This document shows positions 22,441 through 34,116 of a stretch of DNA of 64,000 bases, one piece after another. The notes beneath the pieces are model-generated. The model did no database searches. It had not been told where the DNA came from and saw only the letters and a list, made by a program, of their open reading frames with translations. The stretch is from NCBI GenBank assembly GCA_031763025.1, contig JASSKH010000006.1, positions 9,173,691 through 9,237,690 of the forward strand, given 5' to 3'. Position 1 is the first letter of the stretch, and the number at the start of each line of letters is the position of its first letter. The translations under genes and the position numbers were made by a program. The DNA is from Macrocystis pyrifera (taxonomy: Eukaryota; Sar; Phaeophyceae; Laminariales; Laminariaceae).

Positions 22441-25400
22441 CTGGCCCTGAGCCTGTTACGTTTGTTGTCGCGAGACACGGCAACAGCTGCGCGAATATCG
22501 GCGCAAAATCTCTCCTGCTCTGCAACGACTTCACGGACGTTCGCACGCAACAAGTCAGCATTCATCACGTCAACATTCCACCTGCCATCAGACTCAGAAA
22601 CGAGCGCCGAGAAATCGGTACGCGGAGCACGCCCAAACATCACGCTGTACGGAGTGCTTCGGTAACGTTCACGAAACGAAGTGTTCAAGGCCCACTGAGC
22701 GGCCGGCAAAACATCAACCCACTCCGAAACCTGACGACGCTGTTCTGACAGAATGGAACGCAGAGCACGTACCACCTCTTTTACCATGCGTTCACACGTA
22801 CCGTTCGACCACGGCGTGTAAGCGACAGCAAAACGATGTTCGATGTGCAACGCGTCGCTCAACAAAGCAAGCACCCTGTTCTTGAAATGCGTGGCGGTAT
22901 CACTCACCCACACACGCGGCACCCCCAAAGTCTTACACCAGGCTAGCAAATGCTTCGCTGTGACCTCGGCTGTACAAGCCTCGGCCGGTTCCAACGCCAC
23001 GTAGTTGGACAAATCATCCATGATGACCAAAACATATCGGAAACCATCCTCATCAGGCAGGCCATCGCTACCTTCGGGCCCGCTGTGGCCAACATACAAA
23101 AAATCAAAGTGCACCACTTCTCCCGGAGCGGTACCATGCACCGTGTCTCCGTAGGGACGAGGAATGAGTGCACCTGCACGCGTGTCTACACAGTGCAAAC
23201 ACTGGCGAACGAATTCGCGAACCTGAGAATCCATGTGAGGCCAAACACAATATTCCTTCAGGCGAAACAAAGTCGGCGCCACACCACGGTGACCAGCCGA
23301 GCGCATGTGCGCGCACACCATCAAACGAGTTTGAAGAGCAAGATCATCCGGCGGAATCCACAAGACGTCACGCACCCCAACACGCACACGAAACAAACCA
23401 TCATCGGCCAAGGTAGCTTGACCGAAGGTTGTCGAAAATTCATGAACACCAACGCCGATACGAGCGACAGACCTTTGTTGCGAGGCACGAATCACATCCA
23501 ATGCGGGAAGCGAATCGTCAGCATTACATGGGCTGTGCACGGCAACCGAACGAACAGGCACCGTAGGAACTTTGACCCAACGAGACAACAGATCCCCCCA
23601 ACAGTTTCGATCGCCAGGGATGTGTTCGATTGCATAGCGGTATTGTCCTAAAACACCCTTCCAATTCTCTAGGCGTTGTGCCATGGTCTTTGTGACCGTC
23701 GTGACACACTTCTCCGGATTGAAAATGTACTGCAAGTTTCGATGATCAGTAAAGATATGAACACCACCCCAAAGCAGGTATTCGAGCCTCCGGAACGTAT
23801 TAACGATCGCAAAACCTTCTTTGTCGACAGTCGCCCAGCGCAACTGCGAACCTGTGAACGAACCACTCAGAAATCCGAGAGGCTCGTGAGACATGCTTTC
23901 CAACGCCAATCCACTGCGAAATTCGTGTTCAGGCACTTGGGTGAGAAAACTACCCCAATGGAAATCAGAAGCGTCAGGAAACATCAAAACAACGCACCCG
24001 GGACGAGGATGATGAAGCGGCACTGCTTGCGCCACCAAACCCCGTGCGGCATTCCACGCCCGCACCCGATCCTCCGTCCACGCGGTATCCTTGATGACAC
24101 GATTGCGCGCCACTCGCTTAGTCCGACGTGTAGCCCCAACAAGGAGCTCCTCCAAAAAATCACGTAACGGTGCTACCGTTTCCGCTAAACGTGGTAACGA
24201 TGTACGCAACCAGTTGACAGCCTGCAAGAATTGCATTAGTTCTCCAGCGTTTTCGGGACGACGCATTTCACTTAAACCTTGCACTCGAGCGGGGTCATGG
24301 GACACGACACCATTGGAATACACCTTACCACACCAGACCAGTTCACGAGAGAAGAAGGTACACTTGTGGGCGGCGACAAACAGTCCAACATTCTCCAGGC
24401 GTTCAAGAATGTCATCAAGCAGCTGCAGAAGAGCTTCTTCGGTGTCTGCGAAAAAGAAAACGTCATCGACCCAAACTTTGCAATCCAAACCACGCAACAC
24501 TTCAGTCATGACACCTTGGAAATAAGAAGTCGCATTCAAAACACCTTGGGGAACACGGGTAGGCGTGAACAAACCGTCGCTTGTCGCCATGGTGAAGACG
24601 TCTTGCGCCTCCGGAGCCAAAGGCATCTGCCAGTACCCTTGAAGTAGGTCCAGCTTGCCGAAGAAACGCGCCCCCAGCAGATCTCCCATGTCTTCATGGT
24701 TGGGCATGACGCCCGGGGACTTCTCCACCTGTGCGTTCACCGCCGAGTAGTCGCTCACCAAACGGAAAGAGTCCTTCTTGGGCACCGCCATCGCCGGACT
24801 CGCCCACACCGCCTGGATGTTGTGGTAGACAAAGCCAAAAAACACCAAAGCAGCAATGCACTTCGAGAGCCAGTCCCTTTTCGTCGGTTCGTACCGACGT
24901 GGCGTTGCCTTGACAGGCTTCGCCTGTTGCTTCAGCTGCACTCGCATCGGCTCCACTTGCGCTGGCGGATCACCACACAGCGCACGGCGAAAAGCACCCA
25001 CGCGACGAGCCAAAATTTCGCGCAAACGGGTTGCTCCGCCGACGCTTAATCCACTCTGCTCTGCCTGCTGCACGCTGTCCTCCAACGCCCGTTCTCGGGC
25101 CGTCCGCTCCTCCTCCGGATCCATGAACATGTCTGGCCCCCGGTCGACCAAATGTTCCACCGCCTTGTCCTCCGGAGCATCCACCGTAGCCTCGGTCTGA
25201 AAAGCACGCACGGAAACCGTCACTCTGCGCGCCGCAAGGTAACTCGGAGTCTCCACACCGGTCGATACCGGCACTGCGCGAGGGCGAAGCTTCTCCAGAG
25301 CTTCACGGTAGACGTCGATGCCAAGAGCTTTCATGGTAGCCATGCCAAACAGAACGACGTTATCTGTACCAGGCATGACCGCGAAAGTGATGGGCTCCAA

Positions 25401-26963
25401 TTTCACCGCTCCCCACGGCGTCCGTACACTCACGGCAATCGGCACCGTTTTGTGCGTGACCATCACTGAAACACCCGTAGCGGTTTTCGCCTGCTGCGGG
25501 CCATTTTCGAACGGAATTTGCAGATCGGCGCCGCCGAAATGCGAAGACAGCTGCTGAAGTAAGCCGACACCGATGGACGTGAGCGCCGACCCCGAATCAA
25601 GGATCACACGCGCCATCAGCGAACCAACCGACCCTGGCAAAGAGAGATCAGCGCGTAAACACTCAGCGCTGCGATCGACAGGCACTTCACCTGCCGTTGA
25701 ACTCTGGTCGGTACCAAGAGTCACCTGACGCCATGGCTGCCCTCCTACAGCCGGCGCCGAAGAAATAGAATCGGCGGTCCACCCCGACCAAGACGTCGAA
25801 TATACAGACGGTTCCGGCGCTACCGCCCCTGCAGCAGCACCAGACACTGACTCCGCCCGCTCGGTGGATGGCGAAGTTCTCGCTCCAGCAGCACCCACCG
25901 ATGTTCCAGCTCCTCCAACGTATACAGCTCGGCCGGCAACAGACGAACCAGATCCCGACCCAGCGGCTCCTGCCGCTGGCGCACCAGAAGTTGAAGAAGC
26001 AACAGCAGAAGTTCCACCGCCCGCTGTCAATTGATTGCCACCACGGCCACCGCGCCCGCGTCCATGGTTGAATCTGCCCCGGCCGCCATTGCGGCCCCCG
26101 CGATACCCTGACGACCCGCGCCCACCACTGCTGGGAGCTGTGCCGCCACCGCGAGCTTTTGGGCAATCAGAAACATAATGGTTGGGATCACCACACTCGA
26201 AACAGACGCGAACAAACGACTTTTTCGCGGACTGCTGCTGTTTCGGTTTCTGCTGCTGTTGGCGTCGCGGTTCAGCTGCCCCTGCAGCATCTTTCCGACC
26301 ATACGCCTCGATGAATTTCCACTGTTCTGCAGCAGAAAAAATTTGGTCCATGACCAATGCCGGGTCCTTCTTCCACCCTGCAGCGTACGTTAGCTGACCT
26401 TTTACGTACTTTTTGAACTCGGACGGCCATAAGCCATCCACCAACGCCATGCTCACAAATTCCGCCGGTCCGGGCAACCACGAACGGTCCTGCGCGCGGT
26501 ACATGGCATGCACCGCGTGATTCTCCGCAAAATACTTTTCCATAGCGGAGTTTACCATCATCGCGCGGTCTTTGACGGATGTTTCACCGCCCTGCTTTTC
26601 ATCGCGCCTCATTGAGAGAACGCGACGCAAGTCCGCTGCCGCCCGCGAGGTGTCAAATCTGTTGCTGGTGGTTGTGTAACCAGCGTGCTGCCTAACAGCG
26701 TCCAACAACTCCGAGGCGGTCATCGTAGTCTGATGCTTGTAAAATCCCTCAAAACACCGATGAATGTAATTGGGGATAAGCTGGCCCATGCTCACTTTGG
26801 AGTGCTGAACCACCCCCTGAGCGTTGGCGAGCTGCAGCCGTTCCTCATAATCGAGGTACGCTGCGTAAAAAACACGAGAGGCCTGCTCGGTCCACACCTC
26901 TCCGTATTTCGGTGGAGTCAGAGACTCCCCTACCACCAGCGGCGTGCTTGCCGTGTGCGCCAT
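22437..26963 (-). CDS. Ty3/gypsy gag-pol polyprotein
   Basis: A single ORF encodes Gag and Pol, starting at ATG 26963, 207 bp inside the 5' LTR. Order of domains: Gag (residues 1-250) with zinc knuckle CFECGDPNHYVSDC (254-267); a Gly/Arg then Ala/Ser-rich linker; protease with DSGS (456-459); reverse transcriptase (about 660-920) with SPAMAVPKKDSFRLVSDYSA and active-site WVDD (831-834); RNase H (from FPDASD, about 995, to TDHRNLQYI); integrase with zinc-binding H1219, H1225, C1255, C1258 and catalytic triad D1287, D1355, E1391 (35 residues between the last two). The Pol order PR-RT-RH-IN and the chromodomain downstream mark it as a chromovirus-like Ty3/gypsy element. The frame slips after residue 1509; the last 35 codons of the ORF are off-frame. 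All catalytic residues I can check are present. Confidence 0.95.
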
Positions 26964-27163
26964 AATCCACAGCAGTCCACCTGGACTCTACTGTAATAAC
27001 GGAGAAACTGCCGCCTGACCTGTGCGTCCTCCAGCTCCCGGAGCGTCCTCCCCTGCTGTGCGCTTCAAGCCGTTTCGATCCGTCCAACGGGCCAACTGCC
27101 TTCCCAGCTGTGACCCAATACTCCGCAGCCGAAAACTCCTCCAACAGAAGTTCCGCGAATATC

Positions 27164-27175
27164 TAGATATTATGG
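27164..27175. other. Expected primer-binding region of the gypsy element
   Basis: Immediately inside the 5' LTR the element strand reads ATATCTAGATATTCGCGG. It contains a 12-base palindrome (27159-27170, atatctagatat) and no TGG-starting tRNA complement. The primer is therefore unidentified: it may be an internal tRNA fragment or a self-priming end. Confidence 0.4.
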
Positions 27176-27402
27176 CCTCTGCCAGATGATATCAGCAAGA
27201 GGGCTTCCAGCGAGGGACTCCACCAGTCTCGCTGGCCTCGCACTCAGTAAGTCTTGTTCTTAGAGCTTGTATTATCACGGAGTGATCCTCATCGGACCAC
27301 GAGCCAGGTGGCTAGGGGACATCACACAGGATCCCCGGCCACTGCTCCACTCACACATGCGATTACACTGAAACCTCCACGGCTTGGTATCTTTTGGCTA
27401 CA
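27171..27402 (-). repeat. 5' LTR of the Ty3/gypsy element
   Basis: This is the identical partner of 21645-21876. It should contain the promoter for gag-pol, but no obvious TATA box can be singled out. It is followed outward by the TCCG duplication at 27403-27406. Confidence 0.93.
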
Positions 27403-28732
27403 TCCGACAAAAACTGTGCATAGCGTTTCGAAAGTTTGTTCAGCCCTGTGCGGCAGAATGATAGGCGTTGGTAAACGCCTGAGGGATAGGCGCTTTTACA
27501 CGGCTGTTCAAGGGCAATTAAACAAACACATTGGTGGGTGATGATGGTTGCACGGAACGAACGCCGATTTTACTTCGGTACTATGATACTGCTGTACATG
27601 ACATACACCCACCTATTTTGATAGCATCCACAGACAAGTATACAAAAACCATATACAGAGCCCAGCGTGAACAAACTTCTGTGCTCTTCATTTGTGCCCA
27701 TGTTAATAGACGCGTAAACAGAGCACCCGGCGCTTTGAACGAAACCAGCGCTCTCAATTATAGTACGTACCACTTATTAGAACACGGCGCGGCAATATAA
27801 CCAAGTTAATTTCAAATCCATTGATTCACGAGGACGTCGCTAACGATCGATGTACTCGTGGAAACATGCTGTACAGTGGCATAGTCCGAGATCATGCTAT
27901 AAATAACCCACCGTGGTTGTCCTGGTCTAAACGGGGCGCGCGCGACGAACGTCGTGCGATGTCGTCAAATGCGGCTTTACGACACCAGTCTGACATTCTG
28001 ACAGTGCACTAGGATGACCAGGGTACCATACACAGCAGTAGCTACTACTGTCTTGGCCCGTTATGGATACACGCGAAATAAGGCTTATTTGCGACATCAG
28101 CCTGGGTGTACTAGGATACCCAGTATATCTCCTCGAGTACTGGCCCGTTTAGGCTACACGATAGCTTCAATGGTAGCCTTACACCATGCTGAGACTCTAC
28201 TCGTAGTACGTCGCTGATCCGGAGCGTCTGCGGCAACCACGTCGCGGTGTCGCAAATACGGTATTTGCGACGGCCAGAAGGTTCTGCGGGTGTTGTACCA
28301 GGATACCCCATATCTCCTCGAATACTGGCCCGTTTTGGCTACACGATGGCCTCAATGGTAGCCTATGCCATATGCTGAGACTCTACTGATAGCGCTTTGC
28401 CGATCCGGAGCGTGTGCGGCAACCACGTCGCGGTGTCATAAATACGCCTTATTGGCGACACGCGTAACGAAATAAGGCATATTTGCGACAACGATCTGAA
28501 CGTTTTGCGGGTGCACCAAGAGGCCAGATATCTCCTCGAGTCCTGGCCCGTTTCGGCAATACGATAGCTTCAATGATGGCCCTGCACCATGCCAACACAT
28601 CCCTGGCGGCGGGGAGCCAATCTGAGGTATGTGCCGCGAACGTGACGCGGAGTCGCAAATAAGCCGCTTATTTGCGACACCGTGTCGCATATAAGAAATT
28701 ACGACACCGGTGTCGCAAATAGCATTACCCAA

Positions 28733-28750
28733 AAAAATATATATCACCGT
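28733..28750 (+). repeat. Right member of the 18 bp direct repeat
   Basis: AAAAATATATATCACCGT lies here, after a few bases (attaccca) that separate it from the TIR end. See 20453-20470. The outer sequence then continues into arm A. Confidence 0.7.
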
Positions 28751-29313
28751 ACAAAATAAAATAAATAAAACAGACCACTAGTTATTTTTCCCTCCGAATC
28801 ACCGTTCAACCTCCCAGGACGCCACAAATACATAATATTCGTATCGCCCTATCATTCTACTCACCCAAGCACATCCTTCAAAGAAACCGACTTTGGAAGA
28901 GGCGTACCCTTGTGTTCTAACGACCTAGACGACCCGTCGAAGTTAGTGGTCCACGACGCTGGTCCCCATTTTCCCCCCCCCCCTGCAATCAATCTCCTCC
29001 TAGTCGTTTCGTTGTTGGCCCCGTCAAAGAACTGAGCCCGTGTCCTCACCCTCACAAATTTCCATCCCGCCCCCGGCCACCAAAACCACCTCCACCCCCA
29101 GATAATGGAGCCAAACCGAAGAACCCCCTGACGCCCCCCCCCCTCCCGCTCCCCTTCTGCTCCCTCCTCCTCCAGTTCCTCCCCCTCCTCGTCCGAACCT
29201 CCCCCCGAACAGAAACCGCCCGATGCCGCCCCCCCCCCGCCGGCACTGCTGTTGCTGGCCTGAATATCGTGCCTAAAACGACACGACTGCCCCAGCGGAC
29301 ATCCCTCACTCTT

Positions 29314-29744
29314 TGTTATGGAAATGTTAGCAAATTACCATGTATAAGTCAATGTTCAAGTAACACTGCTCTTGCAACGTAGATTATAGTCTATGTACCG
29401 TTTCGGCATGCAACGTATGTTATGCGGAGGAATAGCACCGTATCGTCTATGCTCGTAGGACCGAGTACTTCACTCTCTGATGTGATCTCTACCCGGATCG
29501 TGATGGTATCCTAGCTGTTCATCTCTGGAGCTGCCGTCATCTGGACTCCTGCATTCTCTGCGGAGTACATCTGTGTGTGTTGGCCATCTAAGCGCCAGTG
29601 TTTACGTGTTATCACGTCTTCTTCTCTGTACCGTACGGGAGTATCTTACTGCCCGGGCCACCGCTTGTCCGGTGTCATCTCTCGACTAACACCGAGAACA
29701 AAGCCGCTGCCTACATTGTCAGGGGACAACGCAATTATCCATAA
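29314..29744 (+). repeat. 5' LTR of the Ty1/copia element
   Basis: The LTR is about 431 bp, beginning tgttatggaaatgttagca. The partner at 35738 begins the same way and aligns throughout, with a high density of substitutions and small indels, so the insertion is old. The next bases, 29745 onward (aggattaagagcctcgattt), resemble a decayed primer-binding site for initiator methionine tRNA, as is usual for copia elements. Confidence 0.82.
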
Positions 29745-30625
29745 TAGGATTAAGAGCCTCGATTTTGGCGAGTAGTGTGTACACACATCCTCTCTGCGGA
29801 GGTTTCTGCCGGAGTGAGCTTTCTGCTGGAGGTCTACATTGAGTCAACCCGTCTGCTGTTGAATCCGGACTGACCACCTGGGTTCTCTGCTGCACATTCG
29901 GTACGCTACTGCTGTGTGTGAAGCATTCGGGGGCATAGCTTCTAGGCGTTGATTCCGGTCGGCGATTAGAGTTGTGCAGGATTGTTGGTTTGTGCGTGCA
30001 GAGTACTGTTCTGGTGCTCCGCGTGTGTGTAGTTGACTTCCAGAAATCACCTGCGCATGTCGTATCGTGAGGCGTAGTCTGTCCAAGATACCTTCCAACT
30101 GCTGGGAGCCGACTTAGTAGCGTGTGTAGGGGTGAGGATCTGGCTAGACCGGGTGCATCCGTTGCGGCAGCCGCATAAGTACAACGTGAATTGCATCACG
30201 TTACCTGCGCGTGCGTCGTCACGCGAGGTTTGGTCTACATCCAAGACCACCTTTCTCGTACCGGTTTGTGGTGCGTGTGTAAAGTTGAGGATTCGACCAG
30301 TCTGAGCAGTGCATCTGACCCGTGTGACTGCCGGACGTGGCCGGAGTTGACGCTTCCGACGCCAAACACCGCAGCTTAGTCACCTGTGGTAGGTTGAACC
30401 TGTGCCTCGTAGAGCTTAGGAGTCTGGGCGGATACTGACGGGTGTCCGTCAGGCTAGGATTGTGAGCTTCGGGGATGAAACGCCTACATCCGTGTAGCAA
30501 CACTATCACCCTGCACCGTCCCTTGCACGTCGAGCTTACTCAGGTACTCGGGGTGATATACGTGTGGGGGGAAAGCCTTCGCGCCTTGCGCGTAGCCCCG
30601 GTCCCTGGCTAGGGGTCGGGAAGCG

Positions 30626-31690
30626 ATGGCGGAATCGTCTTACAACGCGTTCAAAAAGACGCTCGAAACCGTGGGCCTGTGCAAGGATCAACGGGATTAA
30701 AGAGAGTGGGCGGACAAGTTTCGTATGGCGGTGGGTCTCCATTCGAAGGAACTCCTGAAGATCCTCGACGGGGAAACGTGTCCCGAGGGCGATGGGGTTG
30801 ACGATGTCCCAGCAGCATACAACTGAAAAAGCCAAAACAACCACTTGTACTCCCTTATCTACTTCTCAACTGTCGAATCCGCCACCATCACCACGAAGAC
30901 TTCCAAAGGCAAGTCTGAGGGCGAAATGGGTGATGGGCTGCGGCATGGGCGGCCCTCAAGGAGCGTTCCGCCGGCAATACCAAGGAATCCCGGGGTGCCC
31001 TCCGGGAGCAGCTCCACGCCGCCAAGCTCCGACATGGTCAGAACGTCATCGACTTCCTGGCAATCATGGACGACCTCAAGCTTCGGCTCGACGACATGGG
31101 GGAGTCCACATCGAAGGAGACGTTCGAGGACATGGTGTTGAATGCTCTCGTCCACTCGTCGGAGTACAACTTCCTGCGGGACATGCACTACAGGCACCCG
31201 ATTCCAGACGTGGAGGCGATGAAGCGAACCGCCGTCAACTTCTTCATCGACGCACAGTCGAGGACATCGTCGGGGCCCGCGGTCTCAGGCCGTGGTGCGG
31301 CTATGGCCGCGACCAGCAACGACCGGTGCCACAACTGCAACGAGTACAGGCACTACCAGCGAGACTGCCCTAAACCGGCCAAGAAGAGCCGGTCGAAGCC
31401 GGGAAAGTAGCAGTGGAAGAAAAAAGGCAAGAAGGGCGAAGGCGGAGACCCCTCTCCGAAGTGGTGCAGCTATCACAAGACCACCACTCACAGCGACCGC
31501 AAGTGCAAGGCGCAGAGAGAGATCCAGTCTCTGACTGCGCCCCTGGCGCTGCTGCAGCCTCCGGGGCAAGGCAGCCTCGGCCACGTCGTGAGCGCACACC
31601 TGGCCGCTCTTCCTCAACCACCGTCGGGGGCCGCCGGCTTCGCTCGCGTCGGGAGCGCCCTCATGACTCTGCCTCCTCCGCGGACACAGA
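30626..31690 (+). pseudogene. Ty1/copia gag, broken
   Basis: Gag-like sequence starts at ATG 30626 (MAESSYNAFKKTLETVGL), meets a TAA at 30698-30700, and continues in shifted frames. A clear block is at 31066-31410: MDDLKLRLDDMGESTSKETF, then a zinc knuckle CHNCNEYRHYQRDC (31327-31368) and a basic tail before a TAG at 31408-31410. Past that stop the same frame continues as WKKKGKKGEGGDPSPKWCSY up to about 31560. Several other stops and shifts occur. The knuckle has correct C-C-H-C spacing. Gag would package element RNA in a virus-like particle; this copy cannot. Confidence 0.8.
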
Positions 31691-31923
31691 ATAGCTTTGG
31701 CTGTTCGTTCACCGCGATAGACGTGTCCCTGCCAGCGGCAGCCACGCCGTCTCCTGGGGCTCTCACCACGGAGTCCGGTGCTAAACCGACAAAATCTGTG
31801 TCTGCTTCGGCGGCATCACTGCCAAACTACCGTCTATCCGATGGGGTCTTCCGAGCGCTCATGGCGAGCACTCCCGACCTGTAAGGTGGAGGTAGGCTTC
31901 TCACCGACGGCACCTACATTGAG

Positions 31924-34116
31924 ATGTTAGTGGACAGCGGGGCATTATCTTACTTCGTCGACCCGGAGCTGACCCTGGGACTGCTAGACTCAATGCGGGA
32001 CTATGAACCTCTGCAGGTTCCTCACCAGATCGTCGCGGCTGGCCAGCACGCCCTGTACGGGGTAGCTGCGGGCACCATCAACGGCACCGTTACCAATGAC
32101 GGTGGGAACAAGCGGGACATCTCCTTCCGTGCAATCATCGTACCTGGGCTGGGGACGAACCTGTTCTCCGTCTCCCTGGCCATGGTGAAGGAGATTAATG
32201 CCTTGTTTTACCAGGACAAACCGCGGTTGCAGAAGGGCGACCTCGTTGTGCCGATGAAGACCCTGGGCGTCGACGCAACGACCGGACAGATCATGTGCTC
32301 CATCGCTGTTGCGCTTGAAAATCGTGCTGGGATCTCCGTGAAGCCTGACGGTACAGTCTTGAAGGTGGTTTCGGCTGATGTGTGGTACCGTCGCATGGGT
32401 CATACCAACCGCAACAGCATGAAAATTCTGCTGAAGATGCCGCACAGCGGTGTTGAATACAACGTTGATCTGACGCCGTGCGACGTCTTCCCCCTCGGCA
32501 AGAGTGAGCAGCAACCTCACCCAAAGCAAGCGTCGTATGACGTCAAGCGGCCTTTAGCGCTTGTCACTGTCGACACCATGGGACCGATCAACCCTCCGGC
32601 ACTGGGCGGCTACACCTACGTCACCAAGTTTGTTGACCAGCCGACGAAGTGGAAGGAGACCTGCATCATCAAGAGCAAGACACACACCATCGACTCCCTC
32701 GTGCTGTTCAACAAGGCCGTCGTGATTCCGTCCGGAGAGCGTTTAGTCCGCCTGAGAGGGTACAAAGGTACGGAGTTTAGAAGTGAGGAATTCCGTCGGT
32801 ACTGTCTCGACATCGGCGTCAAGTTGGAGTTTGTGTCTACCAACACCCCTCAGCAGATCGGCGCGAACGAGCAGGCAGGTCGGACGCTTGCTGGTATCGT
32901 GCGTTGTTTGCTTGCTGATTCGGGTCTTTCGAGTTTCCTCTGGGGGGAGTTGATGCAGACAGTAGCCTACCTGAGCAACCGCGTCCCACATGCGGCATTG
33001 GGTAACGGTACGCCCTACAAGGCGCTCGACGGCATCGATGCTTACCTCGGGAACCTTCGGGTGATCGGGGCTAGATCGTTCGTGCACGTAGAGACCCACA
33101 CCAAGAAATTGGAGCCGCGTGCTTGGGAAGGACGCCTGGTTGGGTACAGCCCGGACAGCAAGTCTTACCGGGTTTACAGTCCCGCGACGAAACGTGTCAG
33201 GCAGAGTCGAAATGTTGTCTTCATTGAGACGCCCTCTGCACTGCCTCACCTGGAGGTCGGTGGCTTTCACGACGGAAAGTTCACGCTCGACGAGAGTGAC
33301 GACTTGATACGAGATGTGCGCGCATACGCGTCTAACCAAGAAATCGGTTCCCTAGACGCTGCAGATCTGTTAGTGACTGAACCTTTGGGGCAAATCCGTG
33401 ATGTCACCAACTGCGACCTTGGCACTAGCCCTGCTGCCCCTACCCCACCTGCTTCGCCTGGGGGGAGTGAGCCCTTCCGATCAGAGTTCTCCGTCACCTG
33501 GCCCTCCGCCGCCGGCTTCGCCATCGGGATCTACGCCATCTGGTGCTGCGCGCGGGGGTTCTTCGCGTGGTGGTTCTTCACGTGGTGGTTCTGCGTCGCG
33601 CGGAGATCGCGCGACTACACCGGCCATAACCAGATCTGCGGCAAACCAGTCCAACGCCAGGACCCTCATCGAGCTGAGACGGCACGGTTTTGCGTACTTC
33701 ACGAAGGGGGAGGATCAGGACGTCGCCCACAAGGACGACATGCCTCGGTTCGTGGAGTACGCGTATGCCGTGCAGATTTCGCAGCCGGGATTCCTAGACC
33801 GTACTACGAAGCCATGAAGCTGCCGGACGCCGCACTTTGGGAAGCTGCTGCGGACAAGGAGATGGCTAGTCTGAATGAACTAGGAGTCTACAAGCTCGTT
33901 CCGATACATTTTGTTCCTCCGGGACAGAAAGCCATCAACTCAAGGTGTGCTTTAAAGCGCAAGGCTGACAACTCATACAAGGCGCGGGTTGTAGCTCAAG
34001 GCTGGAACCAGGTTCCGGGCCTCGACTGCGGCAACACATTCGCTCCGGTTTGCCGACTGCATCGCATCCGAATGGTACTGGCCATAGCAGCGCAGCTGGA
34101 CTTGGAAGTAATTTAG
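31924..34116 (+). pseudogene. Ty1/copia pol: protease, integrase and start of RT
   Basis: This 730-codon open frame holds the first part of copia Pol. The protease DSG is at residues 4-6 (MLVDSGALSYF), so its N-terminal side is cut off. The pre-integrase region has WYRRMGHTNRNS, and the integrase core begins with VTVDTMGP (first Asp). The second Asp, normally in a SDNGxEF-like motif, is lost: the sequence is RGYKGTEF. The Glu-bearing TPQQIGANEQAGRTL segment is present. About residues 535-630 look off-frame (Trp/Cys/Arg-rich), indicating compensating indels near 33480-33800. RT starts with ALKRKADNSYKARVVAQGW. The frame stops at a TAG (34114-34116). Order PR-IN-RT proves copia type. It is inactive. 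Confidence 0.9.

Larger units (their letters stand above)
20477..28723. mobile_element. Long-TIR element carrying a nested gypsy
   Basis: The outer ends are a long inverted repeat: gctatttgcgacaccggtgt at the left and its complement ending cgcaaatagc at the right. The match continues, with small differences, for about 245 bp (20477-20720 against 28485-28723), to the shared phrase cgcaaaacgttcagatcg. Further inward both sides hold related units of about 190 bp, each with aacgggc and tcgaggagatat landmarks and rich in tttgcgaca. Without the gypsy it would be about 2.5 kb. The interior (20950-21640 and 27407-28000) has no transposase, so it is non-autonomous. The superfamily is not clear: TIRs and subterminal repeats suit several DNA-transposon groups, but the flanking duplication is longer than those normally make. 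Confidence 0.72.

Noticed and set aside
22950-23651. 233-codon + frame over the gypsy integrase
   Set aside because: It is antisense to a clear integrase domain; Thr/Asn/Arg-rich and without motif.
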